From the NCBI GenBank assembly GCA_030411725.1, contig MU839837.1, positions 992,001 to 1,056,000 of the forward strand: 64,000 bases of DNA, given 5' to 3'. Shown here piece after piece: positions 32,243 to 41,810 of this stretch. How positions within the stretch are numbered: the stretch's first letter is position 1; each line of letters opens with the position of its first letter. Below the pieces are notes generated by a model. That model did not search any database. It was not told where the DNA came from and worked only from the letters and a program-made list of their open reading frames with translations. The translations under genes and the position numbers were made by a program. The stretch is from Echria macrotheca (Eukaryota; Ascomycota; Sordariomycetes; Sordariales; Schizotheciaceae).

Positions 32243-33531
32243 TAACTTACATTAGGACCACCAGAAACTAGGTAGGTAGGTAGGTGGGTACGAGGGGGGC
32301 TGCACCTGGCTCCTTTACTTAGGTACCCACCTATTTCTGATAACATTGAATGAACCCCAAAATTGATGTACTAATACCTTATACAAGAGAAAACTGCTTG
32401 TTCGAAAAATGGTACCAGACTTTTCATGCTCATGTGATGTAATAAGAAATGTGACCCCTAACAAACGGCGGGATAAAGGGATACCTTAAGTTACCGGTGC
32501 ACATATGCTCATAGCGGCATGGAATTGGACAACTCTGTTAGTAGAGTTTAGGAAACGTCGAGCCTTCGAGCTCTATTCGTCTTCATAGGGGGTCCTCCCC
32601 GGATCGACCGAGTTGCTTGGTTGAAAAGGTTGAACTTTCGGTGTCATAGCAGTATCGATAAAACCGACATCATGCCAACGTTTTTCTTGCCGTCCGTCCT
32701 CCGGTATTCAGTGATACAGCTAGAACGAGGCGCCGAGGCTGGTTGGGAGCGGCGTAGTAGGTGTACGTGAATACGACGGGATACGACGACCCCTTCCCAG
32801 TTGTTGGGGATCCGAAACTTTGTCTTTCACTCCCACCATTTTTTCAACATTTTAACTTCCAACCGCCGTGAATGAAACAATAGCAAATTTAGGGTACGGT
32901 CGTCTCCAACAACCCGCGTCCGGGAGTCAGCGTGCCGCCTTCCGACCCAGCTGGATTCATCGCGTGGTCTTTCCGCGGCGCAGAGTTCGCATCGCACTCG
33001 GACTTTTTCTAATGCCGAGGCCCACAGAGCTGGCCAGGGTGTTTCTCTCGAAAGTTTTGTTGGTGCAGCAGTTCAGTTACCGACTTTCGAGCTTTCGTGG
33101 AGTTTTTGCGTGGGATTTATTGGAGGACGTTGGCAATTTTGATCCCTGACTTTACGGAGGACCGATCGGGTCCGGCTCGGAGCTCGGAACTCGGAGCCTG
33201 CCCCACACCGAGCATCAGCCACGCCGGGTTAGCTCGACGTTGATTGGGTTTCGACGTGCTTCATCAACGTGACTTCGCGTCTGTGTCCCCGGTGTCCGGC
33301 GCGGATCGCGCACCGGGACGTGTGATCCTTTGACATGCATGTGGTCGTTGGTGATGTGTTGACCTGCGCCCCTGATGAAGGATCTCTCAGTCTGTCTCAG
33401 TATCTCAACTATGTGTATATAAGTATCTCATCGTCAGACGGCTTCAATGCATTCTTCTTTCAAGCAAACCAAACATTTCATATCCCCATTCAACTCACAC
33501 CACCAATCTCGATCCGAATCTTAAAAAAACC
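32243..33531. other. Intergenic with GGTA repeat
   Basis: About 1.3 kb. A short GGTA microsatellite lies at 32271-32287, and a TATA box for the next gene is at 33416. The 32868-33149 frame lacks protein-like features. No gene is called. Confidence 0.5.
33416..33423 (+). promoter_or_regulatory. TATA box of the aldo/keto reductase gene
   Basis: TATATAAG, 116 nt upstream of the ATG at 33532, a similar distance to that seen for the AAA ATPase gene. Confidence 0.55.
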
Positions 33532-34629
33532 ATGTCCTCCAAGCCACGAATCATCCTCGGCCTAATGGCTTTTGGCCCTGCAGAAGGCGTCCCCATGGGC
33601 GCCCGCCTGCACGCCGTCTCGGACCTAACCGCAGCGCTCGACAAGTTCCAAGCCCGTGGCTTCACCGAGCTCGACACGGCCCGAGGCTACGGCTGCGGCC
33701 AGCAGGAAGGCTACACGCGCCAAGCGGGCTGGAAAGAGCGCGGCCTGTCCGTCGGCACCAAAGTCTTCCCCATGCCCCCCGGAACACATGCTCCAGAATC
33801 CATCACACGCGAGTTTGAGAAAAGTCTCGCTGAGCTAGGGACAGATTGTGTTGATGTACCCACCTACCTTCCCCCTAATGTTCCCATCGGCCACTGAGAC
33901 AGGCAGGACTAACGAAAAGTGCAGATCGCTTATCTACACGCCCCCGATCGCTCCGTCCCATTCGCGGCCACCCTCGAGGCCATGAACGCTCTCCACCAGT
34001 CCGGAAAATTCCGCCAGCTAGGCCTGTCCAACTACGCCGCCTTCGAGGTAGCCGAGATGGTCACGCTCTGCACGGCAAAGGGCTGGGTCCGCCCGACCGT
34101 CTACCAGGGCGTGTACAATTGTCTCCAGCGCGGTATCGAGCCGGAACTCCTCGCCGCCTGTCGCCGGTACGGCCTGTCGTTCATCGCGTACTCGCCCACC
34201 GCCGGCGGACTGCTCTCGGGCAAGTTTACCAGCCCCACCGACGTCCCGGCCGAGGGCCGGTTCTCGAACCAGTTCCTGGGCGGGTGGGCGCGTCAGCAGG
34301 TCTTTAAGCAGGGCATGTTTGAGGCGCTCGCGGTGCTGAGGGGTGTTGCTGAGCGCAATGGCGTCGGCATGATGGAGGTTGGGCTGCGGTGGATCCGGCA
34401 TCACTCGAAGCTGGACTTGGGCGGTGGGGATGGAGTTGTTGTGGGCGTGTCGAGGCTCGAGCACTTGGACCAGAATTTGGACGCGCTGGAGAAGGGACCG
34501 CTGGATGACGAGTTGTTGGGCGCTGTGGAGCGAGCGTATGCGGTTGCTCGGGCGGAGGAGGGGCCGTATTGGTTTGGGGAGCTGAAGTATGGGTATGATA
34601 CGAAGGAGGTGTTGTTTGGCGAGAAGTGA
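33532..34629 (+). CDS. Aldo/keto reductase (AKR7-like)
   Basis: Two exons (33532-33855 and 33925-34629) are joined in phase 0 by a 69-nt intron (GTACCC donor, GACTAACG branch, GCAG acceptor), giving 342 residues. The AKR catalytic tetrad is intact: D48 in FTELDTARGYG, Y53, K77 in VGTKVFP and H113 in YLHAPD. The last lies just past the intron junction. The TIM-barrel continues with LGLSNYAAFEV, YQGVYNCLQRGIE and FIAYSPTAGGLLSGKF, close to aflatoxin-aldehyde-reductase (AKR7) enzymes. It presumably reduces aldehydes with NADPH in the cytosol; the natural substrate is unknown. The start has a good context (AAAACCATG) and a TATA box 116 nt upstream. Confidence 0.92.
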
Positions 34630-35564
34630 TGGGCACCGGCAGAGTTTCTTTTTTGAGCTTGGTTTCCTTTTCCGTGGTTTCTTTCTCTCATGCATGCAAT
34701 CGCTCTTTTGTTTCTGGTCACTTCCTTTCTGTGCAAAGTTTGGCCAGCAGAATATGCGAACAACCGACTCTAGGCTGCGTGGCAGGTTAAACTGCGAGGA
34801 GAGAAAATGAGGGAAGATGACAGCACACCAGTCCAGAGCGCAGAGTCACAAGCTTGAGAGTTTGGTAATCATGGACTAGTCGGATCAAAGTCCGGATCTA
34901 AAGTCGGATTGGGGAAAAGTCGTTTTCTCATGTGATTCAGACTATTGACTGGCTGGTATTAGGTGTTTCAGTCTAACTTGAGTCCGTCGATGTACGCCGG
35001 AGTTCGGAGGGCTCACCGGATGTGTGGACAGTTGCCTAGCTCATTTTCTACGGTAATCCTGACATCATTGCTTCTATTCTGGACATATTGAAGTTGCGCT
35101 GCACAATGCACCTCGCAACCTAGAGCTCCCACTAACGCGACAGTTCGGTAAACATGGCTTAAAGAGCGTTTCCGGCCTCTGCACTGCGGCGGATTTAGCA
35201 TTATTCCGGTGTGTACAGTGTTGCGAAGGGTTTCGGCCTTGGGGACTAGTTGACAGCCTCCAAGGAAGTGGTCTTGCCCTTAAAACAGGATCCGTTTTCA
35301 AGCTACCTAGGCACACACTTTGCATGTGAACCAGACGGCTATTTTGGAACTTTGTCCCCCCGACGCCAAACACAGCACTAGACAGATTCTGTTGGGGGAC
35401 GAAAAAATAGAGGCGGAGGTTGTTGCAGATACATAACAAAGGACTAACCCAGGATTACCATAAGGTAGCCATTTTCCTCCAGTTTTCTCACAGCTCTCTT
35501 CTTTGAATCCCACCTACCGGGCTGTCCGTGATAAACGCTTGAAGAGACGATCACCTTGGTCAAC
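34630..35564. other. Intergenic, no gene recognised
   Basis: About 0.9 kb with short frames on both strands and no recognisable coding signal. Confidence 0.5.
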
Positions 35565-35960
35565 ATGAGCAGCAGTTCGAGCGAGATGTCGTGTCCGAGG
35601 TGTATTTGGGATCGATCTAAACCTACGTGTTTATGGGATCCAGAGAACGACACAGGGTGCATCCCTTGCCGGGAGAAAAACAAACCGTGCGACTCTCTCG
35701 CACGTCGACTACGGTACCGAGGACCACGACAACAAGCACAGCAACAGAGTTCTGCTTCTCGTCAGCAGAATGGACATGCCGTCCAAGGCGGCTCGGTATC
35801 AAGGCCGAGTCTCCTTCCGCCAGCTGAGATAAAGTGCAATCCTGCGAAAAATGGCGTTGGAGACCAAAAGACGACCAAGTTCGTAAACAACGAGGAACCA
35901 CGGCGCGCCACTCAGATCCTGCATATGATGCAGAGCATGCCCCCGCCAAAGAACAGATGA
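35565..35960 (+). CDS. Small protein with variant Zn2Cys6-like cysteine cluster
   Basis: A frame of 131 residues from the ATG at 35565. Near the N-terminus six cysteines are spaced C-x2-C-x8-C-x9-C-x2-C-x6-C (C10, C13, C22, C32, C35, C42). This is close to the binuclear Zn2Cys6 pattern but with eight rather than six residues before the third Cys, and few basic residues between Cys 2 and 3. The rest is Gln/Ser-rich and basic (LARRLRYRGPRQQAQQQ). The protein at 37281 carries the same pattern. It could be a small DNA- or zinc-binding protein. There is no activation or fungal transcription-factor middle domain, so calling it a transcription factor would go too far. The gene could also continue through an unrecognised intron near its 3' end. 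Confidence 0.55.
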   Translation: MSSSSSEMSCPRCIWDRSKPTCLWDPENDTGCIPCREKNKPCDSLARRLRYRGPRQQAQQQSSASRQQNGHAVQGGSVSRPSLLPPAEIKCNPAKNGVGDQKTTKFVNNEEPRRATQILHMMQSMPPPKNR

Positions 35961-37280
35961 AACATAGTTCCGAGACCCTTGTCTGGGTACGGATACCGAG
36001 ATCTCCACGCTGGGTAGATACTTTTTCCCGAGGAAGACCAAGGGGAGACCGCGTCTAATGTGTTTTCATGTGTTGAACCGGCTAAAGGAAGCGATAAATG
36101 TGGAGTATGATGGTATGCAGAGCCCTAAGGCTGTACCAGTAGGGGAGGGCACGGGCACTAGGCATCTGCTATTTCTATCCCTCTGCAGTTGGGTTTTGGT
36201 AGAATTAGTCGACTATTTCAAGGTTCAAGGCGTATCTTTGACGGCGTGTAGGATTTAAACAGCTAGATAAAGGCTTTGTTTTAGCAAGCAAAGGAGGAAG
36301 GAATTTGACAGCTGTATAACGAAGCAGCGAGGTGTTTTGCAATACGTGGTTTGGATTCATCGAACGAGTTTTTCCTAGGTGACTTGATATTTAGGTTATG
36401 AATCTTCTGTTCCCTTTCTACCTTATATGAGGAGGTCTCGACGTACTGTGGAAACCGCCTCATTCTACTGTGATGCTTATCATCCTTTCAAGTTCCGTCA
36501 CCACAACTCCATTAAGTTATATCTTTCCAGGATCTAAAAAGCCGCGGCAGTAGCTAAGCCGGCTGGAAGATTCTAAATCTACCATTTCTGCTACGAGTTT
36601 ATTTCTTTGCTTGTGTGGTGGTTGATAGTCTTCTTAGCTCGCACGATACTAATCATATTGTGTGTATTCCAGGGATTTTACGTGGGCACCATGGCAAAAT
36701 AAGACGGTTCCGACTGTACGCCGAGACTTTCTCTCCCATATCCCTCGTTTGTCGAGATCCTATATGCATTGCGCTAAAATCTGCTATTCTTTCGCCCTGC
36801 CTTACTAGGTAGGTAAGTAGTCTTTCCTCCATCATAGACGATGCAAGCTTTAAACGGCTCCTTCTAGCTGCATCTCAACACCCAAAATTACTATTTTAAT
36901 CCTGTCCTAGTAATGGCTTCCAGTCTCCGGACCATTCTCTGAGGCAACGACGCCAAACCGAGTTCCATATAAATTCTTCCTTCCTCCCCCATAATCCAGG
37001 ACAAATCCACCACTGAACTCGAACGGCATCTCTCCCAATACGACCTTGGATCTATAAATCACTGATAATTCATATACCTATATATTGGACACCGGGGCGA
37101 ACGTTCACATATAGCAGGTATGTGTGTGAATCTCCCTAAACATTCGCTCCCCAAGCCTTGATTATTTCTTCATGCTCATGACAGTTCAAAGCCGGCCCGT
37201 CTTCCTACCAAGGTGCATCTACCTACTTTGAAGAGTTCGAAGTCTTCAGCAACAAGGCTGTCAAGTCACCTACCGCCACA
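35961..37280. other. AT-richer intergenic region
   Basis: About 1.3 kb, visibly richer in A/T than its neighbours. TATAAAT at 36968-36974 may serve the gene at 37281. A possible leader intron follows a GTATGTGTG at about 37118. No gene is recognised. Confidence 0.45.
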
Positions 37281-38015
37281 ATGGAACTCTCCACGGCGTA
37301 CTCCTTCAAAAACAACGACGATGCCAAAATACCCGGCATGTTTTTGTGCGACCAGTGCCATGAAAAGGATATACTTACCTGCGCTTGGCCCAAAACACTT
37401 AGCTCCCCCTGTAACGTCTGTACGAGGTTAGGCAGTCGGTGCACACGCATTAGGCTTTACAACCTGAGAGGAAACAGCACGATTCCACTCAGACCGTTCC
37501 CAGACTCAACATCAACAACGATCCCAACAACATCAAAGAGTCAAAGCGAGAGCAAAAGCGCTGCGCCCAACACATTGCCCACGACGCCAGGGGACTCAGC
37601 GAGCTCGCCGGACTACCTATCTCTATGCTTGCCGGGCGTGTCGAAATGGAACCACATAAACAGGGATAATAATCCTTTTTCAACCGTGCCGCCGCCAAGC
37701 TCGGCATCTGGACCACAGGGGTCGAGTTATTCAGCCCCTCAAGTGTTATACTCCCAGACAGCCACAGAAGCAGCAAGTACAGATCAGGCGACGCCCTCGG
37801 GGGCCTCAAACACCATGGAGGGCCTATACACCATCCCCGAAGAAGAAGAGGAGATTGATTCAGAGGCGGCTTGGATGTTGCAGGGTGAAAGTGATTTCGG
37901 CACGGCTTCCCTGGGAGGGATGTATGCAGAGGACAGTCAGTCCGAAGCGGAAGCTGGACTGAGTTATATCATAGGTGTTCAACCGGCGCAAGGGCATAGC
38001 GGCGGAGACACTTAG
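37281..38015 (+). CDS. Variant Zn2Cys6-like protein with disordered acidic tail
   Basis: A 244-residue frame from ATG 37281. Cysteines at 23, 26, 34, 44, 47 and 54 give C-x2-C-x7-C-x9-C-x2-C-x6-C, nearly the same spacing as in the protein at 35565. Both share a Trp two residues after the third Cys (CAW here, CLW there). The remainder is Ser/Thr/Pro-rich and becomes acidic (TIPEEEEEIDSEAAWMLQGESDFG), resembling an activation domain. A DNA-binding regulator is plausible, but the spacing is outside the classical Zn2Cys6 consensus (six residues between Cys 2 and 3) and the basic residues typical there are missing. The start context is good and a TATAAAT lies about 310 nt upstream. Confidence 0.6.
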   Translation: MELSTAYSFKNNDDAKIPGMFLCDQCHEKDILTCAWPKTLSSPCNVCTRLGSRCTRIRLYNLRGNSTIPLRPFPDSTSTTIPTTSKSQSESKSAAPNTLPTTPGDSASSPDYLSLCLPGVSKWNHINRDNNPFSTVPPPSSASGPQGSSYSAPQVLYSQTATEAASTDQATPSGASNTMEGLYTIPEEEEEIDSEAAWMLQGESDFGTASLGGMYAEDSQSEAEAGLSYIIGVQPAQGHSGGDT

Positions 38016-38401
38016 AATCAAACACACGCCGATGGGAGGATGACTGAGAGGACAATCTATTTGGGGTTAGGGGCAGGTCTAGGTTCTTGTGCCGGGTTGG
38101 GTAACGGAGAGGCCGCACACGCCCTCCTTGCCGGCATGTTGGAATGAATGTTAGATGCTATTAGTTGGCAAATAAGAACCAACCATGGCAGTCGAGTGCA
38201 CAATGGAAGAAGCAAAGCAAAAAGGCCATCTCATGGCGGAAAATAAAAAAAAGATGCATGATCTTTGAAAACGGGAGACCTTGGTATAACACGGCGTCCA
38301 ACTACAGTTGACCCTCTCCTACCAGCTTACCACATCCTATTTCTCCTCTGCCGAGGACGTTTCTAACCCCTCATGACCAATATATACAGTTGTCCGTCAA
38401 C
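38016..38401. other. Convergent intergenic region
   Basis: 386 bp between two converging genes. It contains A-rich stretches that could serve as polyadenylation signals; nothing else is seen. Confidence 0.5.
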
Positions 38402-38826
38402 CTAAAATCCCTGCTTCTGAACCTGGGCCTTGGCGGCCGCGATGGTGGCCGCGGCGTTGGGATCGACAAAGTTGCACCCGCTCTTGCCAGCCTGGAACTG
38501 GGCAGCCACGGCCGAGCAGACACCCACACCGCTGGCGTTGGCACAGCATTTGGTCTGGCAGTCGGCGTCGTTGACACACCCGCCTGTGATGAACTGGGCG
38601 CCCTTTCCTCCGCCTACGTTCTTGGCGCCGGCATTATTGGGCGTGATGGCCAGGGCAGCGACGGCGACTGTTTACATGAATAGGTAAGTTACTTGTCTTA
38701 GCCCGCCGAGGGACCCCCTTCCCAACAACGAGAAGGAAATCGGTCCCGGAACCAGAGAAGAGAAGGGGAGTCCCCCCTTGGAAAAAACGTACAAGCCAGA
38801 ACAGCAGCGACAGAAATGCGAACCAT
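38402..38826 (-). CDS. Small cysteine-rich secreted protein, BAS2-like
   Basis: Two exons (38826-38793 and 38667-38402) join across a 125-nt intron (GTACGT donor, ACAG acceptor) to give 99 residues. The intron lies inside the signal peptide, which reads MVRISVAAVLAFAVAALA after splicing. The mature protein has six cysteines with a central CC: GGC, DADC, KCC, GVC, SGC. It contains AQFITGGC, which I associate with biotrophy-associated secreted protein 2 (BAS2)-like proteins of plant-associated fungi. The end is Ala/Gln/Lys-rich. The cysteine order suggests three disulfides and a compact fold. Whether it acts on a host or is a general secreted protein cannot be told from sequence. In-phase joining across the signal peptide strongly supports the model. 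Confidence 0.8.
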
Positions 38827-40606
38827 CTTGTATCAACGAGCGAAGAGAGACCGGTCTCTTAATGAAAACGACAGTATTATAAAGGAGCGTGGTGATAATA
38901 ATGGCGACACCAGGTCGAGCGGATGTAAATGGGCAGAAGCAAAAAGATGGGATGACAGGAGAAAAGAAAACCGGAACCCGGAATGGGAACAGAGAGGATC
39001 TGCCCTTATACCTCACCTGTCAAGTTCGATCATCCACCCCATCACCCGGATTTATTACGGGCAAGACATCACTCAAACAGTCTCCCAAGTATACTGAAAT
39101 CAGGCTCTCTTGGCGAAACGACATGTTACGTGTTGTAGCCGAGCATGATAGCCAAGCCCTTGACGTCGCAGATCTCTAGCGGGAGGGAAATGCCATGTGC
39201 CCGAGACTTAAAGCTACATGTATGGTTGGTGTAAGGAAGAAACAAAACCTACCTTACGAAAAGGAAATTTTTCTATCTCCGGCCGGGTATTATTTCCGCG
39301 TGAGAAAAAATGTCCGTCCGCCGTGACGGACAACCGGTTCCATGGCGTGTTTGATCGACACCCCGGTCCCCATTATCCATACCGAGCGCTGGTAACAACC
39401 CCATTGGCTCGACGGCAACACACGGCTTGTTGGCATCGAACATGTCACGGCTAGAGTTACCGACCACGGGAAGAGGAGGAGACGTCTGATGAATTTTTGG
39501 TCTGACGTTGCTCATCGTCTCCGTGCGCATCTTCGGATGCAATGGGGCAGGTTTGGTTTCTCCTTTTCTTTGTAGATCATCGTCATAGGACCCACGTTTT
39601 TGAGACGGTACCTTATTTTGTTAGGGGCATTAGCTTCTTCTCCTGGCTTGGTTGTCCGTCCTATATCCGGTGGTGTCGCTGCCGGCTTCGAGTCGTTGGG
39701 AAAGATGATTCTGGCGATGCAAATACTAACTGCCTGCCAGGCGCTGCCGTCGGTTCGTTTGGCCGTCTGCGCGGCCCTGCACTAATGCTTCGGGGGGTTC
39801 CTAGCGTTACTCAAAGCGACATGTCCTGCATGAGCCAAAAGCCACCTGCATGTAAGTTGCAAACTTTTCTTTTCATTATGAACTTATTTTTGGAATCGGC
39901 CGTATGGGGTAGCGTAAACCTATCGATGGACAGGAATAAACTGAGTTCGTGCCATGAAATGCAAGGCTAAACAGGTGCTGAGTAAACACTCAAGAAAGAT
40001 GGTCTAGGTCCATGTGGTCCACGATTTTCCTCCGTAGGTAGACAATGACGAAAATGAGCCTGCTGTCACATGTGAGATCCTTCCGCGCATCAGATGCTGA
40101 GATAGATTCTTTGCACCTTTAGTCTTTGCAGTTCAGTCCGTCAAAATATTGAGCCAGTCAGTTGCTTTTTAATCCTTGGCTAGGCCTCTCACACTAATTC
40201 TGCAGAGACGAGCTCATGATGTTGCGTGTACTCTAGAACGCTCGGGGATCAGGTGTTGACGCCACGCTGCGATGCTTGCATGAGCGCCGCCTCTACCATT
40301 GGTCAGTTAGACCCGAATCGCTCAGTTGTCATGAATTACTGGCAAACTGGGTATTATCTCCTGATTTTGTCATCTCCAAGAAGGACGAGACATGGGCCGC
40401 AACAGAATTCACTGATACTATCGATAGGCATCGCGCTTTCAGAGTGTCTCACAGACGAAAAGGACTGGATCATATGTTATATCCATGCACACAGCTGGAG
40501 ATATATGAAGAAGCAAGGTCCTCCTTTTCCAACGGTTAGTTTTTTCAAGGTTTCTTTTCTGTTCTAGACCGTCAAATACCTTGGTTGATCACTTCAATCG
40601 ACAATC
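38827..40606. other. Intergenic, no gene recognised
   Basis: About 1.8 kb. Plus frames at 39542-39970 and 40226-40567 are open but lack conserved features. No gene is called. Confidence 0.45.
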
Positions 40607-41810
40607 ATGGTGTTCGGAAAGAAGGAAGAGGGTGAGCCAATTTAAACTCTACAGCTACCATGACCCCTAAAAGGTCTAGCATTACAATCAGTGGCTAATA
40701 ACAAACTACTTGTAGTGAATGTGAATCAGGCCATTACGAACATGCCAGCTGATAGCACCCCGAGCCTATGTAAAATCCTCATCACCAACCCTGGGTATGG
40801 CACTTCCAAGACATACACTTTTATGCTGGGACCAAGAGCAGCACTAAGATTTCTGGTATACTGATAAGACGAGAAAGCGTCGGCCGAAATTTGAACGTCG
40901 ACAGGCCCAAGGCTAATGTTTCCGCGTTGTTTGTCTCTGACCCGCACGTTGTCGACCCCCCGAGTGTCAACAACGCTAGGAAAAATCTCGATCAACACGG
41001 GTAAGTGAGATGCTTCATTGTATAGGAATCTTATGCTTTATGTCAGTTCTAGCATCGAAATCTCAACCATTATGATCAAACTTATATCTGGTAGGCAGCG
41101 TACTACTCCACCGAATACCGCCCAGAATACATTGAAGTCGGAGCCGCCATTCGGGGCTCATGGAAACCAACGAGATATTCAAGAAACTCCGCGGCCCGTA
41201 TCAGGAAACGGGTAAGTCAAGTATCTGTAATTCAGTGCTGTTCAGTACTGTCTGACGGTTCCTTCTGCCTAGGACCAAGAATCAGCATAACGCGGATGAT
41301 GATATCGAAGCACAGCCTCATCCTTCCGGACCACCACAACCTTCTCAGCCGGAAAATGGATTAAACCACAAATCCGATGAGAATGTCCCCGTCTATAACT
41401 GCCCTTGTACCTGCAAATCCGACAACGAAGCATGGGACACGTTTTTCCAAAACATCGGCGCTGTGGCCACTTTAGGTGCCGGCTTCACGTTCGCCCTCAT
41501 CCTGACCGACATCAAGGATCCCCATGACGTTTCACAGGGAGGGTTGTTTGACCTGCATGCTGTCAGAATCCTCCTCTCTGTCAGTTGGTTTCTGTTCATG
41601 ACGGCGCTTGTACTCTCCTTCTCCCTTCGCCAGAGCCTGCCAGCACGAAAGTCTTGTGTCCAAAGGACCTTCTGTATCCTTCTGTATTACCTAGATATTG
41701 GGGCAGTGGCTTGCCTGGCTCTTGTTGTTTCTTCCTACGTCCAAGCAGTTGGGTATTTGGGTCTCGTCCTCGCAGCTGTAGTGACCATTGCAGTTCCATA
41801 CGTGGTCTGA
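40607..41810 (+). CDS. Small multi-exon membrane protein of unknown function
   Basis: Five exons (40607-40631, 40716-40794, 40842-41000, 41095-41211, 41273-41810) sum to 918 nt, exactly 305 residues plus stop. Introns carry GTGAGC, GTATGG, GTAAGT and GTAAGT donors with TAG, CAG, TAG and TAG acceptors. The N-terminal 180 residues are hydrophilic, rich in Asn, Pro and Gln. They end with a Cys-containing NCPCTCKSDNEAWDTFFQNIG. The C-terminal 115 residues hold four hydrophobic segments (GAGFTFALIL, LLSVSWFLFMTALVLSF, LLYYLDIGAVACLALVVSSYV, GLVLAAVVTIAVPYVV). No homologue is recognised. The C-terminal exon is firm. The first two introns are less certain, especially the 47-nt second intron, whose branch point is weak. 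Confidence 0.6.

Noticed and set aside
40226..40567. Two overlapping plus frames just before the five-exon membrane protein
   Set aside because: Neither shows a recognisable family, and a good start for the membrane protein lies downstream.
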